A stretch of DNA of 11,509 nt from CAADGU01 sp964581605 (GCA_964581605.1 CAZOPF010000145.1:1-11509), one strand, 5' to 3'; positions 1-6,855 are shown, counted from the first letter of the stretch. Translations and numbers: made by a program. Notes: generated from the sequence alone by a model not told the origin.

Positions 1-675
1 CGCATCTTCCCGCTCACACCCGGTTACAGCTTTGCCGCCCTCAACCGCCCGGCGCGGCACGTCGGCGGCGACTTTTACGACGTGATTTTGCTGGATGCGG
101 ATGCGGTGGGGCTGGTGATTGGCGATGTCTCGGATAAAGGGATGCCCTCCGCGCTCTACATGGCGCTGACGCGCAGCCTCATTTTCGCTGAAGCACGGCG
201 CGAGCGTTCGCCCGCCCGTGTGCTGCAAAATGTCCACCGCCTGCTGCTGGCGTTGGGCGAGAGCAATATGTTTGTCACCGTCTTTTATGGGGTGGTGGAT
301 ATGCCTGCCCGCCGCCTGACTTATGCGCGGGCCGGGCACGATTATCCGCTGCTGCTGCGCCAGGGGGTGGTGCAGCGGTTGGGCGGCAATGGCCTGTTTT
401 TGGGTTTTCCGGGGGTGGATGATTTGCAGCTATCGGAGGAGGAGTTGGCGCTAGAAATGAACGACCGGCTGATTCTTTATACGGATGGGTTGACGGATGT
501 GGTGGATGCACACGGCCGTATCTTCAGCCCCGCCCAACTTTTCCCCATTATAGAACAACATGCTCCCTTGCCACTAACAGCGTTTTGCCGGGCCATCTTT
601 ACCGACCTGGAAACCTACCAGGGTAGCGCCGAGCAGTATGATGATATGACATTGCTGGTAGTTGAGATGACGTGA
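1..675 (+). CDS. SpoIIE/PP2C-type serine phosphatase, C-terminal part (5' truncated)
   Basis: The reading frame is open from the first base, so the gene begins upstream of the window; 224 residues are visible. They form an almost complete PPM/SpoIIE phosphatase domain. Numbering from the window start: GGDFYD at 22-27 and GDVSDKG at 41-47 carry the metal-binding aspartates, then NMFVTVFYGVVD, AGHDYPLL, the LYTDGLTD motif near 159-166, and a terminal DDMTLL near 214-219. In this family such domains dephosphorylate phosphoserine or phosphothreonine on anti-sigma-factor antagonists or other regulators, often behind sensor domains (GAF, PAS, HAMP, receiver) that here lie off the edge. A GTG at 82 falls inside the metal-binding region and is not the true start. 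The gene ends in TGA and converges on the YIP1-like gene across a hairpin. Domain identity is sure; the signal and target are unknown. Confidence 0.9.
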   Translation, partial: RIFPLTPGYSFAALNRPARHVGGDFYDVILLDADAVGLVIGDVSDKGMPSALYMALTRSLIFAEARRERSPARVLQNVHRLLLALGESNMFVTVFYGVVDMPARRLTYARAGHDYPLLLRQGVVQRLGGNGLFLGFPGVDDLQLSEEELALEMNDRLILYTDGLTDVVDAHGRIFSPAQLFPIIEQHAPLPLTAFCRAIFTDLETYQGSAEQYDDMTLLVVEMT

Positions 676-685
676 TGCGTAACCC

Positions 686-726
686 GTAACCCGTTATCGG
701 TAATCGGATTATGAATAACGGGTTAC
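686..726. terminator. Hairpin between convergent genes, probable bidirectional terminator
   Basis: A perfect 12-bp inverted repeat (gtaacccgttat at 686-697, ataacgggttac at 715-726) with a 17-base loop sits between two converging genes. The left arm is preceded by a partial copy of itself (gtaaccc at 679-685), so the arm is a tandem 7-base word. There is no clear T-run, so a classical Rho-independent mechanism is not shown; the position makes transcript end formation or 3'-end protection the likeliest role. Confidence 0.6.
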
Positions 727-731
727 CAGTT

Positions 732-1250
732 CTATGCGCCTGCCAGTGCCCCCAGAAAATTCATCACCACCCCCAACCCAATCAGGTAAATAAACCAGCC
801 AATCAGGACGGTTACGGCCGCTTTGCTACCTTCACTTAGTCCCAGGACGCTTTGCGTGGCAAAGTAGAAGGAGACCACCAGCCAACAAGCCACCAGAAAT
901 TGGATGGCGATGCCCAGAAGCGGGATGAAGGAAAAGATGTTAAAAGCGGCCGGGGCGTAAGCAAAACCCAGAACACGCATGATCTGGCTCATGTTGGCGT
1001 CACCTTTGAATACCTTCACGCCAATGACATATATTGCGCCGGCCCACAGCAACCAGGAAACAACCGCCCACACCAGCAATGAGCCAAAACCGGTTGGGAT
1101 GCTACCGGCTAACAATCCACCACCTACGGCCGAACAAATAGCCGCTACGATGACGACTAATAACGCCTGCAAGGTCGCTTTTTCATCAGCCTTCAGGGCC
1201 GCGTAGGTGTCTGCATTCATGGTCAGAGCGCCAATCAATTTTTCTTTCAT
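732..1250 (-). CDS. YIP1-family integral membrane protein
   Basis: This 172-residue protein has a short charged N-terminus (MKEKLIGALTMNADTYAALKADEKATLQ) followed by about five hydrophobic segments near residues 28-48, 57-78, 98-110, 110-131 and 145-168. The layout, with a conserved-looking YAPAAFNIFSFIPLLG stretch, resembles the bacterial Yip1/YckC-like domain proteins, whose function is generally unknown. The start is well supported: CCTCCT at 1259-1264 reads AGGAGG on the minus strand, 8 bases from the ATG. The gene stands alone, converging on the phosphatase gene and followed upstream by a short leader and the scaffold gap. Membrane location is firm; the family name is moderately sure; no substrate or partner can be given. 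Confidence 0.7.
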   Translation of the reverse strand: MKEKLIGALTMNADTYAALKADEKATLQALLVVIVAAICSAVGGGLLAGSIPTGFGSLLVWAVVSWLLWAGAIYVIGVKVFKGDANMSQIMRVLGFAYAPAAFNIFSFIPLLGIAIQFLVACWLVVSFYFATQSVLGLSEGSKAAVTVLIGWFIYLIGLGVVMNFLGALAGA

Positions 1251-1258
1251 GTTCTTTT

Positions 1259-1264
1259 CCTCCT
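1259..1264 (-). promoter_or_regulatory. Shine-Dalgarno site of the YIP1-like gene
   Basis: AGGAGG on the minus strand, 8 bases before the ATG at 1250. It fixes the start of the gene. Confidence 0.85.
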
Positions 1265-1368
1265 GGATTCTTTAGTACAGTGTTAACCGTGTATTTAGAG
1301 ATTGAAGACTGGAGATCAGGCAGACAACAAAGTTGCCGATCACGAATTTTCCGTCTTCTTTATTCTGT

Positions 1369-1468
1369 NNNNNNNNNNNNNNNNNNNNNNNNNNNNNNNN
1401 NNNNNNNNNNNNNNNNNNNNNNNNNNNNNNNNNNNNNNNNNNNNNNNNNNNNNNNNNNNNNNNNNNNN
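1369..1468. other. Scaffold gap of 100 N
   Basis: Exactly 100 ambiguous bases, the conventional length for a gap of unknown size. Sequence on the two sides may not be adjacent. The bases before it (1265-1368) hold only a possible leader or promoter of the YIP1-like gene, with a weak inverted repeat (gaagac at 1304-1309, gtcttc at 1353-1358). The 5' part of the next gene is lost in the gap. Confidence 0.98.
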
Positions 1469-1469
1469 C

Positions 1470-1796
1470 AACATGGAACAAGATGCCAATCTGCGTGCCA
1501 ACATTGGTGTGGGTGGCAGCATTGAGCAGTTGGCCTATCGGCTGCCAGCCGGAACGACCTGGGACCAGGTGAAGAGTTTTTATGACAAAGAGTTAGATTC
1601 GGCCGGATGGGAGAGTGGCATGGGTGGCCCTGGTGGCGATCTGGCCAGCGGTATTTTAGAATCGGTCAATACGGGCAATGAATTGTTCCAAATGGCTTCC
1701 TGGAATAAGGGGGATCAAATCCTGACGCTGATTCGTAACATCAATCCCACGGATGAGTCTCAGGTTTACCTGATCATGTCTCTAAACACGAACTAA
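1470..1796 (+). CDS. Uncharacterised protein, C-terminal part (N-terminus in the gap)
   Basis: The frame is open from the gap edge to TAA at 1794-1796, giving about 108 residues. An ATG at 1473 exists but has no visible ribosome site, and the frame stays open into the gap, so the true start is probably missing. The visible part contains SIEQLAYRLPAGTTWDQVKSFYDKELDSAGWES, then a Gly-rich linker and a strand-rich tail (GDQILTLIRNIN, SQVYLIMSLN). The pattern of a strand, then 'DQVKSFYDKEL..AGWE', then strands resembles a small alpha/beta domain found at the C-terminus of secreted or lipoprotein-like bacterial proteins. That resemblance is from memory and weak. No catalytic motif is seen. It is followed by a strong hairpin before the globin gene. 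Confidence 0.6.
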   Translation, partial: NMEQDANLRANIGVGGSIEQLAYRLPAGTTWDQVKSFYDKELDSAGWESGMGGPGGDLASGILESVNTGNELFQMASWNKGDQILTLIRNINPTDESQVYLIMSLNTN

Positions 1797-1803
1797 TCGG
1801 CGT

Positions 1804-1836
1804 AAACCTGACAGGTATTGCAAACCTGTCAGGTTT
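1804..1836. repeat. Paired CCTGACAGG palindromes forming a 13-bp hairpin, probable terminator
   Basis: Arms aaacctgacaggt (1804-1816) and acctgtcaggttt (1824-1836) are perfect inverted repeats around a 7-base loop. Each arm is also nearly self-palindromic (CCTG-A/T-CAGG), so alternative foldings are possible. It lies 7 bases after the stop of the upstream gene and 10 bases before the globin ATG. It could therefore end the upstream transcript or act in the globin leader. The same arm sequence recurs inside the 94-bp element at 3466-3559. Confidence 0.7.
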
Positions 1837-1846
1837 GATTTGCCCC

Positions 1847-2263
1847 ATGAATCTTCACGCCATTGCACTGGTGCAGGAGACGTTGGCTCAGGTGGAGCCA
1901 ATGGCCACGGCCGTCACCTTTTATGATCGTCTCTTCACCCTTGACCCCACGTTACGGCCGTTGTTCACAGATGATCTGGAATTACATGGTGTTCATTTTC
2001 TGGCCGCGCTGCAAATAGCAGTAGGTGGATTGAGTGAGCCGGAGTTGATGGTGACGGCCGTGAAACAACTGGGCAAACGGCATGTGGACTATGGTGTTCG
2101 CCCTGAACATTACCACACCTTTGGCACCGCCCTCTTCTGGACGTTGGAACAGCAACTTGGAGAGCGTTGGACGCCTGATGTGGCTGCCGCCTGGGTGGAA
2201 GCGTACTATTTGCTGGCGGGGCTGATGAAAGAGGCGGCGAGGAGGGAGATGGTAAGTGGGTGA
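1847..2263 (+). CDS. Bacterial single-domain globin
   Basis: At 138 residues this has the length of a single-domain 3/3-type globin and follows the pattern of bacterial haemoglobins of the flavohaemoglobin-related group. Visible marks are TFYDRLFTLDPTLRPLF (B helix to CD corner), LGKRHVDYGVRPEHY with the likely proximal haem ligand F8 His79, and a TLEQQLGERWTPDVAAAWVEAYYLL G-H helix region. By alignment from memory, the distal E7 position, usually Gln in these proteins, is His47, 32 residues before His79. Likely roles are oxygen binding, NO handling or redox sensing; no reductase domain is fused. I chose ATG 1847 rather than an in-frame TTG at 1835, because the TTG lies inside the preceding hairpin. 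No clear Shine-Dalgarno site is present. The stop codon lies within the downstream repeat. Confidence 0.88.
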   Translation: MNLHAIALVQETLAQVEPMATAVTFYDRLFTLDPTLRPLFTDDLELHGVHFLAALQIAVGGLSEPELMVTAVKQLGKRHVDYGVRPEHYHTFGTALFWTLEQQLGERWTPDVAAAWVEAYYLLAGLMKEAARREMVSG

Positions 2264-2317
2264 TTGGGTAATTAAGTAATTGAAGCGGCTAATTACCCAA
2301 TTACTCAATTACATCAT
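2260..2317 (-). repeat. Intact 58-bp hairpin repeat (copy A), between globin and yihY
   Basis: Built from a gtaatt-containing 8-base word. Arms at 2260-2274 and 2290-2304 pair over 15 bp with one G-T, leaving a 15-base loop. Read on the minus strand, it matches the copy upstream of yihY (3427-3464 plus 3567-3594) nearly base for base, with one substitution and one missing 8-base unit. It carries the uninterrupted site attgaagc (2279-2286) that is duplicated around the insertion in the other copy. It lies between convergent genes and supplies the globin stop codon; it may also act as a terminator. Confidence 0.85.
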
Positions 2318-2331
2318 TACGGCACGGTTAC

Positions 2332-3393
2332 TTAAGAACTTTTCCGCCCTAGCAAAAATGCCAGCAGTAGCACTACGGCCATACTGAACAGCCCTACGGC
2401 CGTGCGCTTTTCCAGTTTGCGCGTGGGGGAATCGGGCACGGCCGTGTGCCCGGCTGGGGGGGCAATGTAAATGGGCATGGCATAAACTGGCTCTTCTGGG
2501 CCGCGTCGCTCCTCACGGATCAAGATAGTAGCATGGGACGACGGCCGTACCTTTGAGCCATACTTGTTGGCATACACATAGGTAAACTCCGCCCCAAAAA
2601 ACAACATCTGCGCCGAGTAATAGACAAAATAGAGCAGCACCACCAGCGAACCAGCCGCCCCATAAACCGATCCCGTGAAAAAACGGGTGATAACAAAACT
2701 CAACACCTGAATACCCACCAGCAGCAGCAATGTCGTCACCACTGCCCCCAACCACACATCCCGCCAGGCCAGATGGGCATCCGGCAAAATCTTAAACAGC
2801 AGCGCCACCAGGATTATCATCATCGGCAAGACGACCAAAAACTGGTAAAAAGCAGCCAGTTGGCCTACCGCCGGCAGCCACTCCACCAGGTAATCATCCA
2901 ACGTCGTCAGGGCAAACATCAGGGCAAAAGCCACCACAAACAAAAACCCCAATGTCAACACCATGAACAGCGCCAATGACCGGGTTTTAATATAGTTGAT
3001 AAGCCCATTTTTCGGTTCGGGAATAATGCGCCAGATGACGTTTAGCGCCATTTTCAACTGGTAAAAGACGTTAGACGCACCATACAGCAGCAGCGCCACA
3101 CCTACGATGGCCACAATACGGCCAGCGGCCTCGTTAGCCGCATTTTCTACCAGCAACGCTACAAACGCCGCCGTTTCTGGCCCGATGACATTCTCTAGCG
3201 TATCAAAAAGCTGCCCTTGCACGGCCGCTTCACCAAAAATCGCCCCAGCAATATCAATCACAATCACCAACGTTGGCGCTAAGGCAAAGATCATGTAATA
3301 GGCCAGCGCCGCCGCCATCAGGTGCCCCTTGTCCTGCCCCCAACGGACAACAGATTCTTTTAACAGGTCAATGATCGCTTTGATATATCGCAT
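2332..3393 (-). CDS. YihY/virulence factor BrkB family membrane protein
   Basis: The family pattern is clear. An amphipathic start (MRYIKAIIDLLKESVVRW) leads into DKGHLMAAALAYYMIFALAPTL, followed by roughly six membrane spans. The hallmark run ending SLVVLLYFVYYSAQMLFFGAEF lies near residue 270. A hydrophilic linker and an extra hydrophobic segment (FSMAVVLLLAFLLG) end the protein, which could be a seventh span. Family members are inner-membrane proteins once called ribonuclease BN; that activity was misassigned and the true role is unknown. I start at ATG 3393 (353 aa). The frame stays open to an ATG at 3507, but that extension is encoded by intergenic repeats and the inserted element and has no family resemblance. 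No strong ribosome site precedes 3393, so the start is the least certain point. Confidence 0.9.
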   Translation of the reverse strand: MRYIKAIIDLLKESVVRWGQDKGHLMAAALAYYMIFALAPTLVIVIDIAGAIFGEAAVQGQLFDTLENVIGPETAAFVALLVENAANEAAGRIVAIVGVALLLYGASNVFYQLKMALNVIWRIIPEPKNGLINYIKTRSLALFMVLTLGFLFVVAFALMFALTTLDDYLVEWLPAVGQLAAFYQFLVVLPMMIILVALLFKILPDAHLAWRDVWLGAVVTTLLLLVGIQVLSFVITRFFTGSVYGAAGSLVVLLYFVYYSAQMLFFGAEFTYVYANKYGSKVRPSSHATILIREERRGPEEPVYAMPIYIAPPAGHTAVPDSPTRKLEKRTAVGLFSMAVVLLLAFLLGRKSS

Positions 3394-3457
3394 GAACCAT
3401 TTCGCGTTCTTAGTAACCGTGCAGTCATGATGTAATTGAGTAATTTGGTAATTAGCC

Positions 3458-3465
3458 GCTTCAAT
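3458..3465. repeat. Target-site duplication, left copy
   Basis: gcttcaat, repeated exactly at 3560-3567. The same 8 bases occur once (as attgaagc, 2279-2286) in the uninterrupted repeat copy A. Confidence 0.8.
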
Positions 3466-3559
3466 GTAACTATTCAGACCTGACAGGTTTCTGCCAGAGA
3501 AGCGCACCCCGTAATCAACTTAAAAAAACCTGTCAGGTCTTGAGGGGCTGTATAGTTAC
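3466..3559. mobile_element. MITE-like 94-bp insertion with terminal inverted repeats
   Basis: Ends are perfect 8-bp inverted repeats (gtaactat at 3466-3473, atagttac at 3552-3559). Inside is a perfect 15-bp inverted repeat, agacctgacaggttt (3476-3490) and aaacctgtcaggtct (3526-3540), around a 35-base centre. It is flanked by an 8-bp direct repeat and interrupts a repeat whose empty form is present at 2260-2317. It has no coding capacity, so any movement would need a transposase in trans; an 8-bp duplication is typical of several IS families but does not identify one. Alternatively it is a structured repeat spread by another route. Confidence 0.75.
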
Positions 3560-3567
3560 GCTTCAAT
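3560..3567. repeat. Target-site duplication, right copy
   Basis: gcttcaat, matching 3458-3465 exactly, directly after the right terminal inverted repeat. Confidence 0.8.
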
Positions 3568-3616
3568 TACTTAATTACCCAATTACCCAATCACTAACTT
3601 ATTGGCAAACGCTCAC

Positions 3617-4771
3617 TTAGCGGATTTTCCCCAACGCCTGCTGTAAATCGGCAATCAGGTCAGCGGCGTGTTCAATGCCGACGGATAGGCGCACCAGACC
3701 GGGGTCAATCGCCAGCGGCGAATCGGCCACGGAAGCGTGGGTCATGGGCGCAGGCAGTTCAATGAGGGACTCCACACCGCCCAGTGATTCGGCCAGGGTG
3801 AACAGCGTCGTTTCTCGCGCCACCAGACGCGCGGCCGCTTCACCGCCATGCAAGATGAAGGAGATCATGCCACCCGGCCCGGCCATTTGCCGCTGCGCCA
3901 GTTCATATTGTGGGTGGCTTTCCAGGCCAGGATAGATGACCTCGCGCACGGCCGTATGGTCTGCCAAAAAGTGCGCCACCTGTTGGGCGTTGTGGCAGTG
4001 CTGCGCCATCCGCAGGGCCAGTGTCTTAATGCCGCGCAGCGTCAGGAAACAATCCATCGGCCCCGGCACCGCGCCAATGGCATTTTGCAGAAATTTAAGC
4101 CGTTCATACACGGCCGTATCATGCAACACCACCGCCCCACCCACCACATCTGAATGGCCGCCAATATATTTAGTGGTCGAGTGCAGCACAAAATCTGCGC
4201 CCAGGGCCAACGGCCGTTGCAGCGCCGGCGAAGCAAACGTATTGTCCACCCCCAACCAGGCTCCACCTGCATGGGCAATTTTGGCAACGGCCGTTATGTC
4301 TGTCAGGCGCAGCATCGGGTTGGTGGGCGTTTCCAGCCAGACCAGGCGCGTGTTGGGCTGCATGGCGGCCTGTACAGCCGAGACATCCGTCGTATCCACA
4401 AAGCTAAACTGCACCCCATACCCGGCCAGCACCTTGTCGAACAAGCGGAACGTACCGCCGTAGACATCATTCCCACTCAGCACATGCTCACCGGGCTGAA
4501 TCAGGCGCAAAATCGTATCAATCGCCGCCATACCGGAGGCAAAGGCCAGGGCGTGCTGCCCCCCTTCCAGCGCCGCCAATGCCTTTTGCAACGCCGTGCG
4601 GGTGGGATTGTCCGTGCGCGAGTATTCATATCCCTTATGCACAGCCACATCCGCCTGGGCATAGGTAGAAGTCTGGTAAATGGGCGTCATCACCGCCCCA
4701 CTCACCGGGTCTGGCTCCACCCCGGCGTGAACAGCTAATGTTTCCAGATGGTAGGGGAGATTGGTACTCAT
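3617..4771 (-). CDS. Cystathionine gamma-synthase/lyase family PLP enzyme
   Basis: At 384 residues this matches the Cys/Met-metabolism PLP family. Numbering from the chosen start: YSRTDNPT near 50-57 (phosphate-binding Tyr/Arg region), FASGMAA, ETPTNP near 147-152, GVDNTFASP with the pyridine-nitrogen Asp176, and STTKYIGGHSDVVGG with the Schiff-base Lys201. Members perform transsulfuration: cystathionine synthesis from an O-acyl-homoserine and cysteine, or gamma/beta-cleavage of cystathionine or methionine. Sequence alone does not decide which. The usual IEHPAxMTH near the C-terminus reads IELPAPMTH here, a His-to-Leu change near the substrate pocket. I start at ATG 4771, preceded by GAGAGGAA, because the longer frame to 4858 adds 29 residues unlike the family. 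It is cytosolic. Confidence 0.88.
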   Translation of the reverse strand: MSTNLPYHLETLAVHAGVEPDPVSGAVMTPIYQTSTYAQADVAVHKGYEYSRTDNPTRTALQKALAALEGGQHALAFASGMAAIDTILRLIQPGEHVLSGNDVYGGTFRLFDKVLAGYGVQFSFVDTTDVSAVQAAMQPNTRLVWLETPTNPMLRLTDITAVAKIAHAGGAWLGVDNTFASPALQRPLALGADFVLHSTTKYIGGHSDVVGGAVVLHDTAVYERLKFLQNAIGAVPGPMDCFLTLRGIKTLALRMAQHCHNAQQVAHFLADHTAVREVIYPGLESHPQYELAQRQMAGPGGMISFILHGGEAAARLVARETTLFTLAESLGGVESLIELPAPMTHASVADSPLAIDPGLVRLSVGIEHAADLIADLQQALGKIR

Positions 4772-4869
4772 TTCCTCTCGCGTTTCGTGGTGTGTCATGC
4801 GTATATGGGTCACAAGCACCACACCAACGTCAACTCTCTCAATTCTCAAAGGCCCCAATGGTTTGCTGT

Positions 4870-4932
4870 AACGATACAGTCTCTCCGGTTGTGGTTTTGC
4901 ATCCGTACCACAGTCAGAGAGACTGTATTGTT
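4870..4932. terminator. Long hairpin between acyl-CoA synthetase and PLP-enzyme genes
   Basis: atacagtctctc (4874-4885) pairs perfectly with gagagactgtat (4917-4928). The stem extends outwards to 4870/4932 through one G-T. An inner pair, tgtggt (4890-4895) and accaca (4907-4912), closes an 11-base loop. The result is a nearly continuous stem of about 26 bp. It starts 30 bases after the acyl-CoA synthetase stop in the transcribed direction, so it is well placed to terminate that transcript or protect its 3' end. There is no clear T-run. Confidence 0.6.
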
Positions 4933-4962
4933 TTCTATCAGCTAAGGGTTGGTAAGTTGATG

Positions 4963-6744
4963 TTATTCGGCGTACATTGACTCAATTTCATCCGCAAAGT
5001 GTTCATTGATGATCCGGCGTTTGATCTTGAGGGTGGGGGTCATTTCGCCGTCTTCAATGGTGAAGTCACGTGGCAGCACCCGGAACTGGCGCACCTGCTC
5101 CACACGGGCAAAGAGAGGATTCACTTTGGTATCAATCTCACTCTGCAAATGTTCCAACACTTTGGGATGATTGTGCAGCGTTTGCCCCTCAATGCCATTG
5201 GCCTGGGCAAAGGCGGTGGCGGCTTCCGGGTCTAATGTGAGCAGAGCAGAAATGTATCGCCGCTGTTCACCGATAACGACAGCCTGTGAGACGAGGTCAC
5301 ACTGCTTAAGAGCCGCCTCGATATTCTTGGGGGCGATGTTCTTGCCGCCAGAGGTGATGATGATCTCCTTCTTACGGCCGACAATGCTCAAATAGCCATC
5401 TTTATCAAATTGCCCCAAATCGCCAGAGTGCAGCCAGCCATCTACCAAATCTTCACTGGTCGCTTTTTCATTACGGTAATAACCCAGAAAGACATTGGGG
5501 CCTTTGAAGATGATTTCGCCATCTTCGCCCAGGCGGATTTCTGTTTCCGGCCAAAACTGGCCGACTGTGCCAATTTTGTTGGCGCCTGGCCGGTTGGTGC
5601 TGGTTGGCCCGCTGCCTTCCGACTGCCCGTACAGTTCGTAAACGAAGATGTCCAGGTTAGCAAAGAACTGCAAAATTTCGGGCGAGATGGGGGCGGCGGC
5701 CGTTACGCCCACCCGCATCTTTGTAAAACCCAATGCTTCTTTCACTTTGCTAAAGACCAGTTTATGGGCGATGTTATATTGCACGCCTAACAAGCCGGTT
5801 GGCATTTTGCCCTGGTTCTTTAAGGCGGAGCTTTTGTTGCCCACATTCATGGCCCAACTGGCGATCTTTGCTTTGATGCCGGTGGCATGGCTCAGGTTGG
5901 CCGCCACGGCCGCCTGGAACCGTTCCCAAATGCGGGGCACTCCAAATACCAGGGTGGGCTGCACTTCTTTAAGATTCTCATTCAGATGATCCTGTGGGGG
6001 GTATTGGGCAAAATAAATCTGATAACCAGCAGAAACGGCCGCATGGATGGATACCATCTGCTCGGCAATGTGCGAAAACGGTAGATACGATACGGCCGAA
6101 TCTGTTGGCCCAAGATTCAATAAGTTGACGGCATTATACGCCGTGCGTGCCAGATTTTTGTGGGAAAGCATCACCCCTTTGGGCGGGCCAGTAGTGCCAG
6201 AGGTATAAATCAGGGTGGCTAACTGATCTTCACGCAGCGATTCCAGCCGTTGGTCAATTTCTGTGTCTGGCACCTCGTTCCCCTTGGCCAAAAAGGAATC
6301 CCAATCCAACGTCATGGGGTCATTTATCTGGACCCCTTTCATGGTGATAATATGTTTCAAACAGGCAATATCCTCGCGGACTTCCTGGATCTTCTGCCAC
6401 TGACCTTCGTTTTCTACCAGGATGACGGGCGTTTCTGCATTTTCGATAATGTATTTACACTCGGACGGTGAATTGGTTGTGTAAATGCCAGCCGGCGCGC
6501 CACCAGCCAGCATGGTTGCCAGATCAAAAACAACCCATTCGGCGCGGTTAAAACCGAGAATAGTGCTGTTTTGGCCGGGCTGGAACCCTAAAGCAACCAG
6601 CGCTTTTGCTGCCTGGCGTACCTGTTGCAGATACTCTTGCCAGGTGGTTGGCACCCAGACATTGTTGCGTTTTTCATAATAGGCGGGTGCATTGGGGCGC
6701 GTACGGCCGTTCTCGTGCAGGCGATGTAGGATTGTGTCTGTCAT
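4963..6744 (-). CDS. Long-chain acyl-CoA synthetase (AMP-forming, FadD15-like)
   Basis: This 593-residue ANL-superfamily enzyme activates a fatty acid to acyl-AMP and then acyl-CoA. All core motifs are present: the P-loop TLIYTSGTTGPPKGVMLSHK at 177-196, YLPFSHIAEQ at 220-229, the linker to the acyl pocket around GVTAAAPIS at 346-354, YELYGQSEG at 369-377, WLHSGDLG with Asp442, the hinge GRKKEIIITSGGKNIAP at 456-472, and the C-terminal catalytic lysine region TPTLKIKRR with Lys573/Lys575. Length and the PKNIE signature match the 600-residue long-chain group rather than short acetyl-CoA synthetases. No membrane span is evident. The start is supported by AAGGAGG 6 bases upstream. Acyl chain length cannot be read from sequence. 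It shares direction with a thiolase, consistent with fatty or related acid catabolism. Confidence 0.93.
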   Translation of the reverse strand: MTDTILHRLHENGRTRPNAPAYYEKRNNVWVPTTWQEYLQQVRQAAKALVALGFQPGQNSTILGFNRAEWVVFDLATMLAGGAPAGIYTTNSPSECKYIIENAETPVILVENEGQWQKIQEVREDIACLKHIITMKGVQINDPMTLDWDSFLAKGNEVPDTEIDQRLESLREDQLATLIYTSGTTGPPKGVMLSHKNLARTAYNAVNLLNLGPTDSAVSYLPFSHIAEQMVSIHAAVSAGYQIYFAQYPPQDHLNENLKEVQPTLVFGVPRIWERFQAAVAANLSHATGIKAKIASWAMNVGNKSSALKNQGKMPTGLLGVQYNIAHKLVFSKVKEALGFTKMRVGVTAAAPISPEILQFFANLDIFVYELYGQSEGSGPTSTNRPGANKIGTVGQFWPETEIRLGEDGEIIFKGPNVFLGYYRNEKATSEDLVDGWLHSGDLGQFDKDGYLSIVGRKKEIIITSGGKNIAPKNIEAALKQCDLVSQAVVIGEQRRYISALLTLDPEAATAFAQANGIEGQTLHNHPKVLEHLQSEIDTKVNPLFARVEQVRQFRVLPRDFTIEDGEMTPTLKIKRRIINEHFADEIESMYAE

Positions 6745-6750
6745 CTATAT

Positions 6751-6757
6751 CCTCCTT
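6751..6757 (-). promoter_or_regulatory. Shine-Dalgarno site of the acyl-CoA synthetase gene
   Basis: CCTCCTT on the plus strand reads AAGGAGG on the minus strand, 6 bases before the ATG at 6744. It is the strongest ribosome site in the window. Confidence 0.85.
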
Positions 6758-6855
6758 TGGTTGGGTATTTGGACAGCAGTTAATGGAATACATCCAGTAT
6801 ACATAAAAGGGTTCGAGTTGCGTAGTGTGAAATGTCATACGTCATGGGCAAAGAG

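Larger units (their letters stand above)
3427..3594 (+). repeat. Hairpin repeat copy B, split by a 94-bp insertion
   Basis: Left part 3427-3464 (38 bases) matches the reverse complement of copy A with one mismatch at 3446. The right part resumes at 3567 and runs to 3594 with one extra 8-base unit (aattaccc, 3581-3588). Between them lie the element and a second copy of the target site. This whole tract sits between the yihY start and the stop of the PLP-enzyme gene. Copies A and B are inverted with respect to each other, so yihY is bracketed by inverted repeats. Confidence 0.85.

Noticed and set aside
1272..1572. Several open frames crossing the N run
   Set aside because: They exist only because N codons contain no stop. 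The gap size is unknown, so frame continuity across it has no meaning.
1835..1846. TTG start for the globin, adding four residues
   Set aside because: The codon lies in the arm of a strong hairpin; ATG 1847 gives the usual globin length.
2438..2548. Reading clustered ACGGCCGT sites as operators of yihY
   Set aside because: The octamer is spread over all kinds of genes in all frames, so its presence at the 3' end of yihY says nothing specific about control of that gene.
4154..4738. A 194-codon plus-strand open frame opposite the PLP-enzyme gene
   Set aside because: It is antisense to a well-supported enzyme and has no recognisable motif or ribosome site.
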